Part shown: one piece after another, positions 37,996 to 45,839 of the stretch
Layout: each line of letters opens with the position of its first letter
Numbering within the stretch: position 1 is the stretch's first letter
Source of the DNA: Aestuariibaculum marinum
GTDB taxonomy: Bacteria > Bacteroidota > Bacteroidia > Flavobacteriales > Flavobacteriaceae
DNA: 64,000 bases
Assembly: GCF_014596975.1 (NCBI RefSeq)
Contig: NZ_JACVXD010000010.1
Coordinates: 41,869 to 105,868, forward strand
Direction: 5' to 3'
The notes under the pieces: generated by a model
What the model saw: the letters and a program-made list of their open reading frames with translations, nothing else
Told to the model about the DNA's origin: nothing
Database searches by the model: none
Position numbers and translations under genes: made by a program

Positions 37996-38035
37996 AACGT
38001 TAAACACCTAACAAAAAACCTAAAACCAAAACAAC

Positions 38036-39460
38036 TTGGAAGCACCAAATAACGAATCGTTTAGAGATAGTATTGGCACCATGACCAGCGAAGGGAAGCG
38101 TGCCTGGGTGTACCCTAAAAAACCTAACGGCAAACTATACGAGTACCGCAAGATAACAAGCTACGTATTGCTGGCCTTTTTGTTTGCCGCTCCGTTTATT
38201 AAGGTCCAAGGAAATCAATTTTTGATGTTTAATGTTTTAGAACGTCGTTTCAATATTTTCGGTTTTCCATTCTGGCCACAGGATTTCTATTTGTTCGTTT
38301 TGTCCATGATTATAGGTGTCGTGTTCATCACCTTATTCACTGTGGCATTCGGGCGCGTGTTTTGCGGTTGGGTTTGTCCGCAAACCATATTTATGGAAAT
38401 GGTCTTCAGACGTATTGAATACTGGATTGAAGGCGATCGTAATAAACAACGCAGGTTGGATAACCAAGAATGGAATTCCGAAAAAATAAGAAAGCGTAGC
38501 TTAAAATGGTTCATCTTTTTAGTCATCTCATTTCTTATTGCCAACATCTTTTTAGCCTATTTAATTGGCAGTGATAAACTATTACAATACATAGGAGAAA
38601 GCCCGTTTAATCATTTAAGCACACTTATTCCACTTATTATTTTCACTGGGGTATTCTACTTTGTTTTTGCCTGGTTTAGAGAGCAGGTTTGTATTATAGC
38701 TTGCCCTTACGGAAGATTACAAAGCGTACTTCTCGATAATAAATCGATAGTCGTGGCGTACGACCATAAGCGTGGCGAAGGCGAAAATGGCAGAAAGAAA
38801 TTCAGAAAAAACGAAGACCGTCAGGCTTTAGGTCACGGCGATTGTATAGACTGTTTACAGTGCGTTCACGTCTGTCCTACCGGAATTGATATTCGTAACG
38901 GTACGCAGTTAGAATGTGTAAACTGTACCGCTTGCATAGACGAGTGCGACCACATTATGGAAAGCATCAACCTACCTAAAGGGTTAATTCGTTATGCCAG
39001 TGAAGACGAAATAGAAAAGAAACAAAAATTTAAACTTACTGCCCGAATGAAGGGCTATATCGCTGTTTTAACTATTTTAATAGGCGTATTTACAGGGCTT
39101 CTGCTTCTTCGAAATGAAGTTGAAGCTACTGTACTGCGTTTACCTGGACAGCTTTACGAACGTAAAGGCGAACATGTTATAAGTAATATTTTCACCTACA
39201 AACTGGTTAACAAAACAGTTAAAGAAATAGAGCATGTTAACTTTAAACTCAGAACGTTTAAAGGGGACATAAAACTGGTTTCGGCCAGCGACAATTTTAA
39301 AGTACCTAAACAAGGTATAGCCGAAGGCACTTTATTTATAGAGATTAACCAAAGTGAATTGTCTGGCGATAAAAACAAACTAACTATAGATGTTTATAGC
39401 GGCGATGAGCTTATTGAAACAACGAGTGTAAACTTTCTAGGACCTAGAAGTTATAATTAA
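38036..39460 (+). CDS. ccoG: Cytochrome c oxidase accessory protein CcoG (ferredoxin-type)
   Basis: This 474-residue membrane protein has about five helices, the motif CGWVCPQTIFMEMVFRRIE, and two cytoplasmic [4Fe-4S] clusters: CIDCLQCVHVCPTGIDIRNG and CVNCTACIDECD. CcoG reduces copper for assembly of the cbb3 centre. The start is TTG at 38036, which keeps the family's N-terminal NESFRDSIGT; the first ATG, at 38081, would remove it. A periplasmic immunoglobulin-like tail follows residue 370. It lies 40 bp after ccoP. Confidence 0.93.
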   Translation: MEAPNNESFRDSIGTMTSEGKRAWVYPKKPNGKLYEYRKITSYVLLAFLFAAPFIKVQGNQFLMFNVLERRFNIFGFPFWPQDFYLFVLSMIIGVVFITLFTVAFGRVFCGWVCPQTIFMEMVFRRIEYWIEGDRNKQRRLDNQEWNSEKIRKRSLKWFIFLVISFLIANIFLAYLIGSDKLLQYIGESPFNHLSTLIPLIIFTGVFYFVFAWFREQVCIIACPYGRLQSVLLDNKSIVVAYDHKRGEGENGRKKFRKNEDRQALGHGDCIDCLQCVHVCPTGIDIRNGTQLECVNCTACIDECDHIMESINLPKGLIRYASEDEIEKKQKFKLTARMKGYIAVLTILIGVFTGLLLLRNEVEATVLRLPGQLYERKGEHVISNIFTYKLVNKTVKEIEHVNFKLRTFKGDIKLVSASDNFKVPKQGIAEGTLFIEINQSELSGDKNKLTIDVYSGDELIETTSVNFLGPRSYN

Positions 39461-39473
39461 AAAATTAAGACGA

Positions 39474-39920
39474 ATGAAATTCAATTGGGGAACAGGCATA
39501 ATCTTAGCCTTTGTGGGCTTTATAAGCTTTATCATGTATTTTATCATAACCATGAGTGTTGATAAAAAATATGATCACGATTTAGTAACTGAAGATTATT
39601 ACGGGCAGGAACTGGAGTTTCAAAACGACATAAATAAAGAAAATAACGCTAAAAATTTAGCTCAAAATATAACTTACGACATATCGACAGAGGGGTTGAT
39701 TATTAAATTTCCTAGTGACCTAGATTACACGAAAGTTACAGGCACAGTGTTCCTATACAGACCATCTAATAAACAATTCGACTTTGAAACGCCTATTTCA
39801 TTGTCAAACTACAATTTGCTCATACCTGACAAACGTTTATTGGATGGTCGCTGGAACATTAAAGTTGATTGGAAATATAACGAAAAATCTTATCTCTATA
39901 AAAAAGAAATTGTATACTAA
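39474..39920 (+). CDS. ccoH: FixH/CcoH family protein
   Basis: This 148-residue protein has an N-terminal membrane helix (ILAFVGFISFIMYFIITMSV), then VTEDYYGQELEFQ and a periplasmic beta-rich domain, the standard layout of FixH. It helps assemble the cbb3 complex. It starts 13 bp after ccoG, and its final base overlaps the ATG of the next gene. Confidence 0.9.
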   Translation: MKFNWGTGIILAFVGFISFIMYFIITMSVDKKYDHDLVTEDYYGQELEFQNDINKENNAKNLAQNITYDISTEGLIIKFPSDLDYTKVTGTVFLYRPSNKQFDFETPISLSNYNLLIPDKRLLDGRWNIKVDWKYNEKSYLYKKEIVY

Positions 39921-40621
39921 TGCTTTGGTCGGCAATCATATTCGGTATTTTAGGAAGCTTCCACTGTGTTGGTATGTGTGGTCCTATTGCCTTTATGTTG
40001 CCTGTAGACCGTAGCAACTCTATTAAAAAAGTTGCTCAAATTTTCTCCTATCATATCGGACGTCTACTTGCTTATAGTATTATAGGCTTTCTTTTCGGTT
40101 TAATAGGAAAAAGCTTTTATCTGTTTGGCGTACAACAACAATTATCAATTGCTATTGGTGTTTTAATGATTGTAGCCATTCTTATTCCTACCAAACTATT
40201 TAATAAATACAATGCTTCAAAACCTATTTATAAAGGTGTTAATAAAGTTAAATCGGCTTTAGGAAAAGCCCTGAAAAAGAAAACAGCCGACACCTTTTTA
40301 ACCATTGGTTTCCTTAACGGATTTTTGCCTTGCGGTTTGGTTTATATGGCGGTATTCGCTGCCATTACTATGTCATCGGCGCTTCAAAGTAGTTTATATA
40401 TGATGTTGTTTGGTTTAGGTACTATTCCACTTATGACCTCTGCCATCTATCTTGGTAAGTTTTTAAACAGTAATATCAAGCAACGTATACAAAAAGCCGT
40501 TCCTGTGTTCGTAGTGATTATAGGACTATTATTTATTCTGCGTGGTTTAGGTTTAGGCATTCCTTACCTATCCCCTAGCCCTGTTATGGAGCTTGCCACC
40601 AGTTCTATAGATTGCCATTAA
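39920..40621 (+). CDS. TauE/SafE (DsbD-like) membrane protein of the cbb3 assembly operon
   Basis: This 233-residue protein has six hydrophobic segments, an N-terminal FHCVGMCGPIAFML with two cysteines and a second GFLNGFLPCGLVYMA. This is the pattern of the SafE/DsbD-like family often placed at the end of cco gene clusters. A copper-transport or thiol-redox role in oxidase assembly is proposed for relatives. It overlaps ccoH by one base. Confidence 0.87.
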   Translation: MLWSAIIFGILGSFHCVGMCGPIAFMLPVDRSNSIKKVAQIFSYHIGRLLAYSIIGFLFGLIGKSFYLFGVQQQLSIAIGVLMIVAILIPTKLFNKYNASKPIYKGVNKVKSALGKALKKKTADTFLTIGFLNGFLPCGLVYMAVFAAITMSSALQSSLYMMLFGLGTIPLMTSAIYLGKFLNSNIKQRIQKAVPVFVVIIGLLFILRGLGLGIPYLSPSPVMELATSSIDCH

Positions 40622-40884
40622 CAATCCTTATTCAAAATTGTAACCAACTGATTTTAATCATTTTTCACCTACTAGGTATTCTGTAATTTTAAACATGGTA
40701 AATTCTTGTGTTGAAAGATGAATGTTCCCTGAATCGACTTTACTCGATAATCGAGATTTAATTATTTTTGAAGTTTACTTCTAAATAAACCTTTTAACCT
40801 TATTATCACCTCTAGAGCTTTGCTCTAAGGTAGATTTCTATAAACGCATTAATGAGCCCGCCAGATTAAAAACCAATAAAACTA
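40622..40884. other. Intergenic region with three short inverted repeats
   Basis: This 263-bp gap after the cbb3 cluster has no gene I can support. It holds CTCGAT-A-ATCGAG (40743-40755), a near-symmetrical AAGTTTACTTCTAAATAAACCTT and the hairpin TAGAGC-TTT-GCTCTA, all within 120 bp ahead of the flavin-binding protein gene. They may be regulatory sites or RNA folds of its leader. No Fnr-type box is present. Confidence 0.4.
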
Positions 40885-41334
40885 ATGCTCATGGAAACTT
40901 TAGATTTACAAAAATGCGAGTACATTTTACACAACAATTACGTTGGTCATTTGGCCTATATTTACAATAACCGACCTTTTGTGGTACCCATTACATACCT
41001 ATACAATAAAGACCGCATTATAATTGGATATTCAGGTGAAGGTCATAAAATTCAAGCCTTACGGTTGAATCCTAATGTGGCTTTAGAAGTTTCTGAAATC
41101 GATGCGATAGACAAATGGAAATCGGTTGTAGTTCACGGTACTTACGAAGAACTTTCTGGTAGTGGTGCTAAAGCTATGTTACATGAATTTTCGTTAGGTG
41201 TAAAAGAAGTGATACTAAATAACGAAGGACGTGATTTAGATTATATTCAGGAATTTTCGGCTAAGGTAGAAGAAGATTCGCCTGTTATTTACGCCATAAA
41301 AGTCGACGAAATAACAGGCAAACTCAGAATATAG
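40885..41334 (+). CDS. Pyridoxamine 5'-phosphate oxidase family (flavin-binding) protein
   Basis: This 149-residue split-barrel protein has the N-terminal MLMETLDLQKCEYILHNN, HLAYIYNNRPFVVPITYLY and YSGEGHKIQALRLNPNVALEV. These match the small FMN-binding PNPOx-like group (nitroimidazole-resistance type fold). The real start could be the ATG at 40885 or the one at 40891. The location between the cbb3 cluster and hemN suggests a redox-linked role, but substrate and cofactor are not established. Confidence 0.82.
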   Translation: MLMETLDLQKCEYILHNNYVGHLAYIYNNRPFVVPITYLYNKDRIIIGYSGEGHKIQALRLNPNVALEVSEIDAIDKWKSVVVHGTYEELSGSGAKAMLHEFSLGVKEVILNNEGRDLDYIQEFSAKVEEDSPVIYAIKVDEITGKLRI

Positions 41335-41357
41335 TCACCACTGATAAATAACAAATT

Positions 41358-42722
41358 CTAAACAGTCATTGAAAACAACTGGGTGTCTGGTTGTTTTCGT
41401 TGTAATAGCACATCAAAAGCCATACATACATTTCTAACAAAAGGTTTGCCTTTTGATGTTACAACAATACTGCTCTTCTTAATTTCTATTAACCCATCGC
41501 GTTCCATTTCTGCCAGACGACTTAAAGCCTGGGGTAATTCTTCAAAATATAAAGTATCATCTGCCCAACTGGTTTCAAACTGACACATCAGGTTTAAAAT
41601 ATGTTTACGGATGATTAAGTCTTCAGTATTTAAAATATGTCCGCGATATACGGGAATACTATTTTCTTTTAATAATTGATAATACGCCTCAAGGCTTTTT
41701 TCATTTTGTGCAAACCCGTACCAGCTATCACTAATAGACGAAACTCCTAAGCCTATCATGGCTTGTGTTTTTGATGAGGTGTACCCCATAAAATTACGGT
41801 GCAATTTACCGTTAATCATGGATGCGTAAAGGGTGTCTGTTGGTAAAGCAAAATGGTCCATCCCTATTTCGTGATAGCCGATATTGGTAAGCAATTGTTT
41901 TCCTAATTGATATTGTTCGCGTTTCAGTTCTGCCGAAGGCAAATCTTCATCGTTAAATCCGCGTTGTCCGTTTCCTTTTATCCAAGGCACATGGGCGTAA
42001 CTGTAAAACGCCAAACGGTCGGGCAATAAAGCCTGCGTTTTTAAAATGGTTTCTTTAACGTGGTCTAAAGTTTGAAACGGCAAACCAAAAATAATATCAT
42101 GACCTACCGAAGTATAGCCCACTTCTCTAGCTAATTCGGTAGCCCGTTTTACATGTTCGAAAGGTTGAATTCTATGAATCGCTTTTTGCACGGTTTCATT
42201 ATAATCCTGAACACCATAACTCACGCGTCGAAATCCTACATTGTATAAAGCTTGCAAATGCTCTCGGGTTGTGTTATTCGGATGGCCTTCAAAACTAAAC
42301 TCATAATGTTCTGCAACCTCAGCGTGTTTTAAAATTCCTTTTATTAAATAAGTTAAATGTTCAGGAGAGAAAAAGGTTGGTGTGCCACCACCCAAGTGAA
42401 TTTCTTTAATTACCGGTTTTTCATCAAACAACTCCAAATATAATCTCCATTCTTTTAAAACCGCATTAATATAATCAGGTTCAACGCTGTGTTGTTTTGT
42501 AATTCTCTTATTGCAACCACAAAATGTACATAAACTTTCACAAAACGGTAAATGTATATACAAACTCAAGCCTTCGGTACTATTACTCGCTTGAAATGAC
42601 TGCACTAAGGACGATTTCCAGTTTTTTAAAGAAAACGTATCCTGATTCCAGTAAGGTACCGTTGGGTAACTTGTATACCTTGGTCCGGCTACATTATATT
42701 TATTGGTTAGTTGTTTTAACAT
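41358..42722 (-). CDS. hemN: Oxygen-independent coproporphyrinogen III oxidase
   Basis: This 454-residue radical SAM enzyme has the cluster motif C61-x3-C65-x2-C68 plus C70 (CESLCTFCGC). YTSYPTVPYW near the N-terminus and HLGGGTPTFFSPEHL near residue 108 are typical of true HemN. It decarboxylates coproporphyrinogen III without oxygen during haem synthesis. It is monocistronic with an Fnr-type promoter (42739-42782). A 9-bp inverted repeat GAAAACAAC/GTTGTTTTC (41371-41398) sits inside its 3' coding end. Confidence 0.96.
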   Translation of the reverse strand: MLKQLTNKYNVAGPRYTSYPTVPYWNQDTFSLKNWKSSLVQSFQASNSTEGLSLYIHLPFCESLCTFCGCNKRITKQHSVEPDYINAVLKEWRLYLELFDEKPVIKEIHLGGGTPTFFSPEHLTYLIKGILKHAEVAEHYEFSFEGHPNNTTREHLQALYNVGFRRVSYGVQDYNETVQKAIHRIQPFEHVKRATELAREVGYTSVGHDIIFGLPFQTLDHVKETILKTQALLPDRLAFYSYAHVPWIKGNGQRGFNDEDLPSAELKREQYQLGKQLLTNIGYHEIGMDHFALPTDTLYASMINGKLHRNFMGYTSSKTQAMIGLGVSSISDSWYGFAQNEKSLEAYYQLLKENSIPVYRGHILNTEDLIIRKHILNLMCQFETSWADDTLYFEELPQALSRLAEMERDGLIEIKKSSIVVTSKGKPFVRNVCMAFDVLLQRKQPDTQLFSMTV

Positions 42723-42738
42723 AGTTGTTTTTAAAATT

Positions 42739-42782
42739 CAAAAGTATCCTTATTCTTTTGTTAAAAACATGATATATGTCAT
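42739..42782 (-). promoter_or_regulatory. hemN promoter with Fnr-type activator box
   Basis: ATGATATATGTCAT (42769-42782) extends to ACATGATATATGTCATGT. On the minus strand, TACTTTTG (42746 down to 42739) is a perfect -7 element, identical to that of pflB and at the same 29.5-bp distance. The predicted transcript begins near 42734, giving a very short leader before the ATG at 42722. Confidence 0.87.
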
Positions 42783-42844
42783 GTATAAACATATGCAATT
42801 AGTATATTAGTGCTAAATTTCACATCAAAAAAAATTCTGATTAC

Positions 42845-43468
42845 ATGAAAAAAATAAGTTACCTGATTATTGTTTTGGCTTTAAGCATTGTAGCCTGTAA
42901 AGACAATAAAAAAGAAACAACAACCGAAGGCAACATGGAAGTTGCTGCAAGCGAAAAATTTGTAGCTAAACCAGAAGCAACTTCTGTTAAATGGACCGCT
43001 TACAAAACAACCGATAAATTACCTGTTGGTGGTGAGTTTACGGTTTTAAAATTCGATGAAAAGTCTGGAGCTACAGCCGAAGAAGCTTTAAACAATTTAA
43101 ACTTTTCAATTCCGGTTAGTAGCTTATTCACCAAAGATCCTTCCAGAGATGCTAAATTAAAAGAATCGTTTTTTGGGGCTATGCTGGATACCGACCTTAT
43201 AAACGGAACTATTAAAGTGGCTAACGGTAACTACGTAGCTACCTTAACCATGAACGGGGTGACTAAAGATTTACCGCTTACTGTTGAAATTACCGATGAA
43301 CGTCGTGTAAAAATGACCGGAACCATGAATTTAGCTGACTGGGATGCCCTTGGCGCTCTTGAGAGCTTAAACAAAGTATGTTTCGATTTACATACGGGAC
43401 CCGATGGTGTAAGCAAAACCTGGGAAGACGTTGCTATTGAAGTAAGTACTTATCTTCGTAAGAATTAA
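42845..43468 (+). CDS. YceI-like lipoprotein
   Basis: This 207-residue protein has a lipoprotein signal (ALSIVAC, Cys 18). A YceI-like lipid-binding beta-barrel follows, recognisable by SVKWTAYKTTDKLPVGGEFTVL near residue 47 and by the C-terminal strands ending in WEDVAIEVSTYLRKN. YceI proteins bind isoprenoid-type lipids; the specific ligand here is unknown. A strong terminator follows at 43495-43522, so it is probably transcribed alone. Confidence 0.82.
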   Translation: MKKISYLIIVLALSIVACKDNKKETTTEGNMEVAASEKFVAKPEATSVKWTAYKTTDKLPVGGEFTVLKFDEKSGATAEEALNNLNFSIPVSSLFTKDPSRDAKLKESFFGAMLDTDLINGTIKVANGNYVATLTMNGVTKDLPLTVEITDERRVKMTGTMNLADWDALGALESLNKVCFDLHTGPDGVSKTWEDVAIEVSTYLRKN

Positions 43469-43494
43469 CCTTATAAACGAAAACATTTTTATAC

Positions 43495-43522
43495 AAAAAG
43501 CTACTTTTTTAAGTAGCTTTTT
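43495..43522 (+). terminator. Terminator after the YceI-like gene
   Basis: AAAAAGCTACTT and AAGTAGCTTTTT form a 12-bp perfect stem with loop TTTT, followed by CTTTTT. It lies 26 bp beyond the stop codon. Confidence 0.92.
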
Positions 43523-43561
43523 CTTTTTAATTCCTTATTTTTCGGAAACTTAATCAACTAT

Positions 43562-44092
43562 ATGGAATTAGAAACCCTAATTGAAAACTTCAAGCAGAAG
43601 GACGAAAAAGCGTTCGAAACTCTGTACAATATGTATAGTGAAAGCATGCAAGGTGTTATCTACAATATTGTTCGCGATAAAGATATAGCAGAAGAAGTTA
43701 TGCAGGATGTATTTATTAAAGCCTGGCATAATGCAAGCAGTTATTCTTCTGAAAAAGGCCGTTTTTTTACCTGGATTTTAAATATTGCCAGAAATGCAGC
43801 GATCGATAAAACACGATCTAAAGCATTTAAGAAAACCAAACAAAACCTTGATGCCGATTTTTTCGTAGATATTCTTGAAAGCAGCGACAGCTTAGATAGT
43901 TCAACCGACGCCATTGGAATCAAAAAATTCGTAAAAAAACTAAAAGAAAAATGCAAGGCAGTTATTGAACTCCTCTATTTTAAAGGTTTCACACAAGTTG
44001 AAGCTTCCGAAGTTCTCGATATGCCCGTGGGAACTATAAAAACCCGAAACCGAAACTGCATTAAAGAATTAAGAAACATGGTATTAGAATAA
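43562..44092 (+). CDS. ECF-type RNA polymerase sigma factor
   Basis: This 176-residue protein has region 2 (RDKDIAEEVMQDVFIKAW, near residue 39-56) and region 4 (FTQVEASEVLDMPVGTIKTR near residue 142-161). It directs transcription of a stress or envelope regulon. An anti-sigma gene begins one base after its stop codon. The pair resembles SigK-RskA. Confidence 0.93.
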   Translation: MELETLIENFKQKDEKAFETLYNMYSESMQGVIYNIVRDKDIAEEVMQDVFIKAWHNASSYSSEKGRFFTWILNIARNAAIDKTRSKAFKKTKQNLDADFFVDILESSDSLDSSTDAIGIKKFVKKLKEKCKAVIELLYFKGFTQVEASEVLDMPVGTIKTRNRNCIKELRNMVLE

Positions 44093-44093
44093 G

Positions 44094-44894
44094 ATGGATA
44101 TACAAGCTTACATAGAATCTGGAATTTTAGAGCTATATGTAGCTGGTGCACTTTCTGAAAAGGAAAATAAAGAAGTGTACAATCTCATGCTACAATATCC
44201 TGAAATATTACAAGAAGTATTAGACATTGAAAGCGCAGTAATTAAACTTACGGCATCAGTGTCTCCAGTAAAAAATAACGACAAAATTTTACAGGCTATA
44301 AAAGCCCATTTAGGATTAAACGGAACCGACAGTAAAGTTATATCTATGCCAAGATACAACTGGGTAACCTACACGGGTTGGGCTGCATCGGTAATTCTAG
44401 CTATAGGTCTATTCTGGACGGTAACTCAAAACAAGCAGTTACAATCCGATATTCAGATAAGTAAAACACAACAGGAATTATTAGAAACCCAAATTGCCAA
44501 TGCCAATAGCAGTCTGGAAGAAGCTAATACTTTAATTTCTGTTTTGAGAGATAATAACATAACCAAAATACCTTTAGCCGGTCAAGGTAATTTTGCCAGC
44601 ACCTATGCTAATGTGTATTGGGATAAATCTAACGATCGTATTTATTTAGATGCGCAAGGCTTACCAGAACCTCCTGAAGGTAAAGTCTATCAGGTTTGGT
44701 CTTTAACTTTAAGTCCATTAACACCTACTAGCTTAGGGACTATCGACGATTTTATAACAGACGACAATAAAATATTTGAAATTGAAAACGCCAATGCAAG
44801 TGAGGCCTTTGGTATTACTTTAGAGCCAGCAGGCGGAAGTGAAACCCCAACTATGGAATTCCTTTATACACTTGGTGTAGTTAATGCGAGTTAA
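44094..44894 (+). CDS. Membrane anti-sigma factor, RskA-like
   Basis: This 266-residue protein has an N-terminal cytoplasmic zinc-less anti-sigma domain (LYVAGALSEKENKEVYNLM), one membrane helix (YTGWAASVILAIGLFWTV, about residues 92-109), a coiled segment and a C-terminal RskA domain (PEPPEGKVYQVWSL, then FGITLEPAGGSETPT). It holds the ECF factor inactive until an envelope or redox signal releases it. The gene follows the sigma gene with a 1-bp gap. Confidence 0.92.
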   Translation: MDIQAYIESGILELYVAGALSEKENKEVYNLMLQYPEILQEVLDIESAVIKLTASVSPVKNNDKILQAIKAHLGLNGTDSKVISMPRYNWVTYTGWAASVILAIGLFWTVTQNKQLQSDIQISKTQQELLETQIANANSSLEEANTLISVLRDNNITKIPLAGQGNFASTYANVYWDKSNDRIYLDAQGLPEPPEGKVYQVWSLTLSPLTPTSLGTIDDFITDDNKIFEIENANASEAFGITLEPAGGSETPTMEFLYTLGVVNAS

Positions 44895-44920
44895 TTAACA
44901 AACTAATAATTAAATTCTTA

Positions 44921-44955
44921 AAAAATATCCTCTAGCGCTTTTAGGGGATATTTTT
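44921..44955 (+). terminator. Terminator of the sigma/anti-sigma operon
   Basis: AAAAATATCC-T-CTA pairs with TAG-G-GGATATTTTT (one G-T wobble) around a short loop and is followed by TT. It lies 27 bp after the anti-sigma stop. Confidence 0.82.
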
Positions 44956-45001
44956 TTATCCACTAAATTCTAATAACCTTATTAAAAGCTTTAAAAATTG
45001 A

Positions 45002-45131
45002 TTTTTTAGAGGTTTGGTTCGATATTCCTTCGGGAATTGTTCAGGTTTTCTTCGTAAAATAAGGGTTTTACCGAATAATTCCCGAAGGAATATCGAATCT
45101 GTATCGAAGGAAGCCTAAAAACGGACTGAAC
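45002..45131. repeat. Long inverted-repeat element with nested UUCG hairpin
   Basis: Two perfect 21-bp arms face each other, at 45018-45038 (TTCGATATTCCTTCGGGAAT plus one T) and at 45077-45097, separated by 38 bp. The left arm contains ATTCC-TTCG-GGAAT, a hairpin with the extra-stable C(UUCG)G loop. The outer flanks (TTTTTAGAGG and CCTAAAAA; GTTCAG and CTGAAC) also pair in part, giving a roughly 130-bp imperfect palindrome. A third partial copy (TATCGAAGGAAG) lies to the right. It could be a miniature mobile element, a REP-like repeat or a structured RNA. Confidence 0.7.
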
Positions 45132-45280
45132 ATCTTCCAAACAAAATGATTAATTTGATTACTCTGAAAATATCAGAAAGGCTTATTTTACACATAATTA
45201 AACTATTGTATTTTTCATAAATTCCTGTAATGTCACGCAACCATCTTTTACTATTTGCATCTAAACCATAAAGCCTCGAC

Positions 45281-45706
45281 ATGACATTACGAATTTTACT
45301 ATTTCCGGTATTACTCCTTTTAGTTGGTTGCGATACAAAATCTGATGATCCTATTACAGCCGACGAATCATTACTTATAGGAACATGGAAACATACCCAA
45401 TCTTACATTAGTTCAGGTGGCCCTCAATATTGGGTAGATCAGGAAAACGGAAAAGTTTTTGAGTTTTTTGAAACCGGTATATTTTCTTCAGATATGTTTG
45501 CTGAATGTTCAATTGGAGATTTTTCTATAGAAGAGCATCAATTAATATTAAAATATAACTGCCCGAACTTTACTAGCGAAACCGAAAATGATGATGGCTT
45601 TATTACCTACACCTTAGAGTTCTATTCTAATTATTTTATCCTTATTCCGACAAGTGGACCAGTTTGTATAGAAGGTTGTAGCTTTAAATATGAAAAGCAA
45701 AACTAA
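45281..45706 (+). CDS. Hypothetical lipocalin-like lipoprotein
   Basis: This 141-residue protein has a lipoprotein signal (LLLLVGC, Cys 17). After a short linker, LLIGTWKHTQSYISSGG resembles the first strand of lipocalin-like domains that are abundant in Flavobacteriaceae. The pair of cysteines in PVCIEGCSF near the C-terminus may form a disulfide. I cannot assign a function. It precedes the sugar-phosphate isomerase-like gene by 133 bp. Confidence 0.7.
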   Translation: MTLRILLFPVLLLLVGCDTKSDDPITADESLLIGTWKHTQSYISSGGPQYWVDQENGKVFEFFETGIFSSDMFAECSIGDFSIEEHQLILKYNCPNFTSETENDDGFITYTLEFYSNYFILIPTSGPVCIEGCSFKYEKQN

Positions 45707-45803
45707 ATTCATGCTTTTTAAACCTAAATAAAACTCGTATTCCTTTAACTCTTACTTTCAATTATTTTACTTTTGCTCTAAGTAAAACATTATAAAAACA
45801 CGA

Positions 45804-45825
45804 GATGTGTAATCAGTTACACATC
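45804..45825 (+). promoter_or_regulatory. Perfect inverted repeat just upstream of the isomerase-like gene
   Basis: GATGTGTAA-TCAG-TTACACATC has two perfect 9-bp arms with a 4-base centre and ends 14 bp before the ATG at 45840. It could be an operator for a dimeric regulator or a leader hairpin controlling translation. No regulator gene is adjacent. Confidence 0.5.
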
Positions 45826-45839
45826 AATAAATAAAGAAA

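Larger units (their letters stand above)
44895..45280. other. Intergenic region with terminator and structured repeat
   Basis: This 386-bp gap contains the terminator of the sigma/anti-sigma operon (44921-44955) and a repeat element (about 45002-45131) described separately. The remaining bases to the lipoprotein gene show no recognisable gene. Confidence 0.6.

Noticed and set aside
45018..45097. CRISPR or attachment site explanation for the 21-bp arms
   Set aside because: There are only two copies, inverted and not direct, with a single spacer and no cas or integrase gene nearby.
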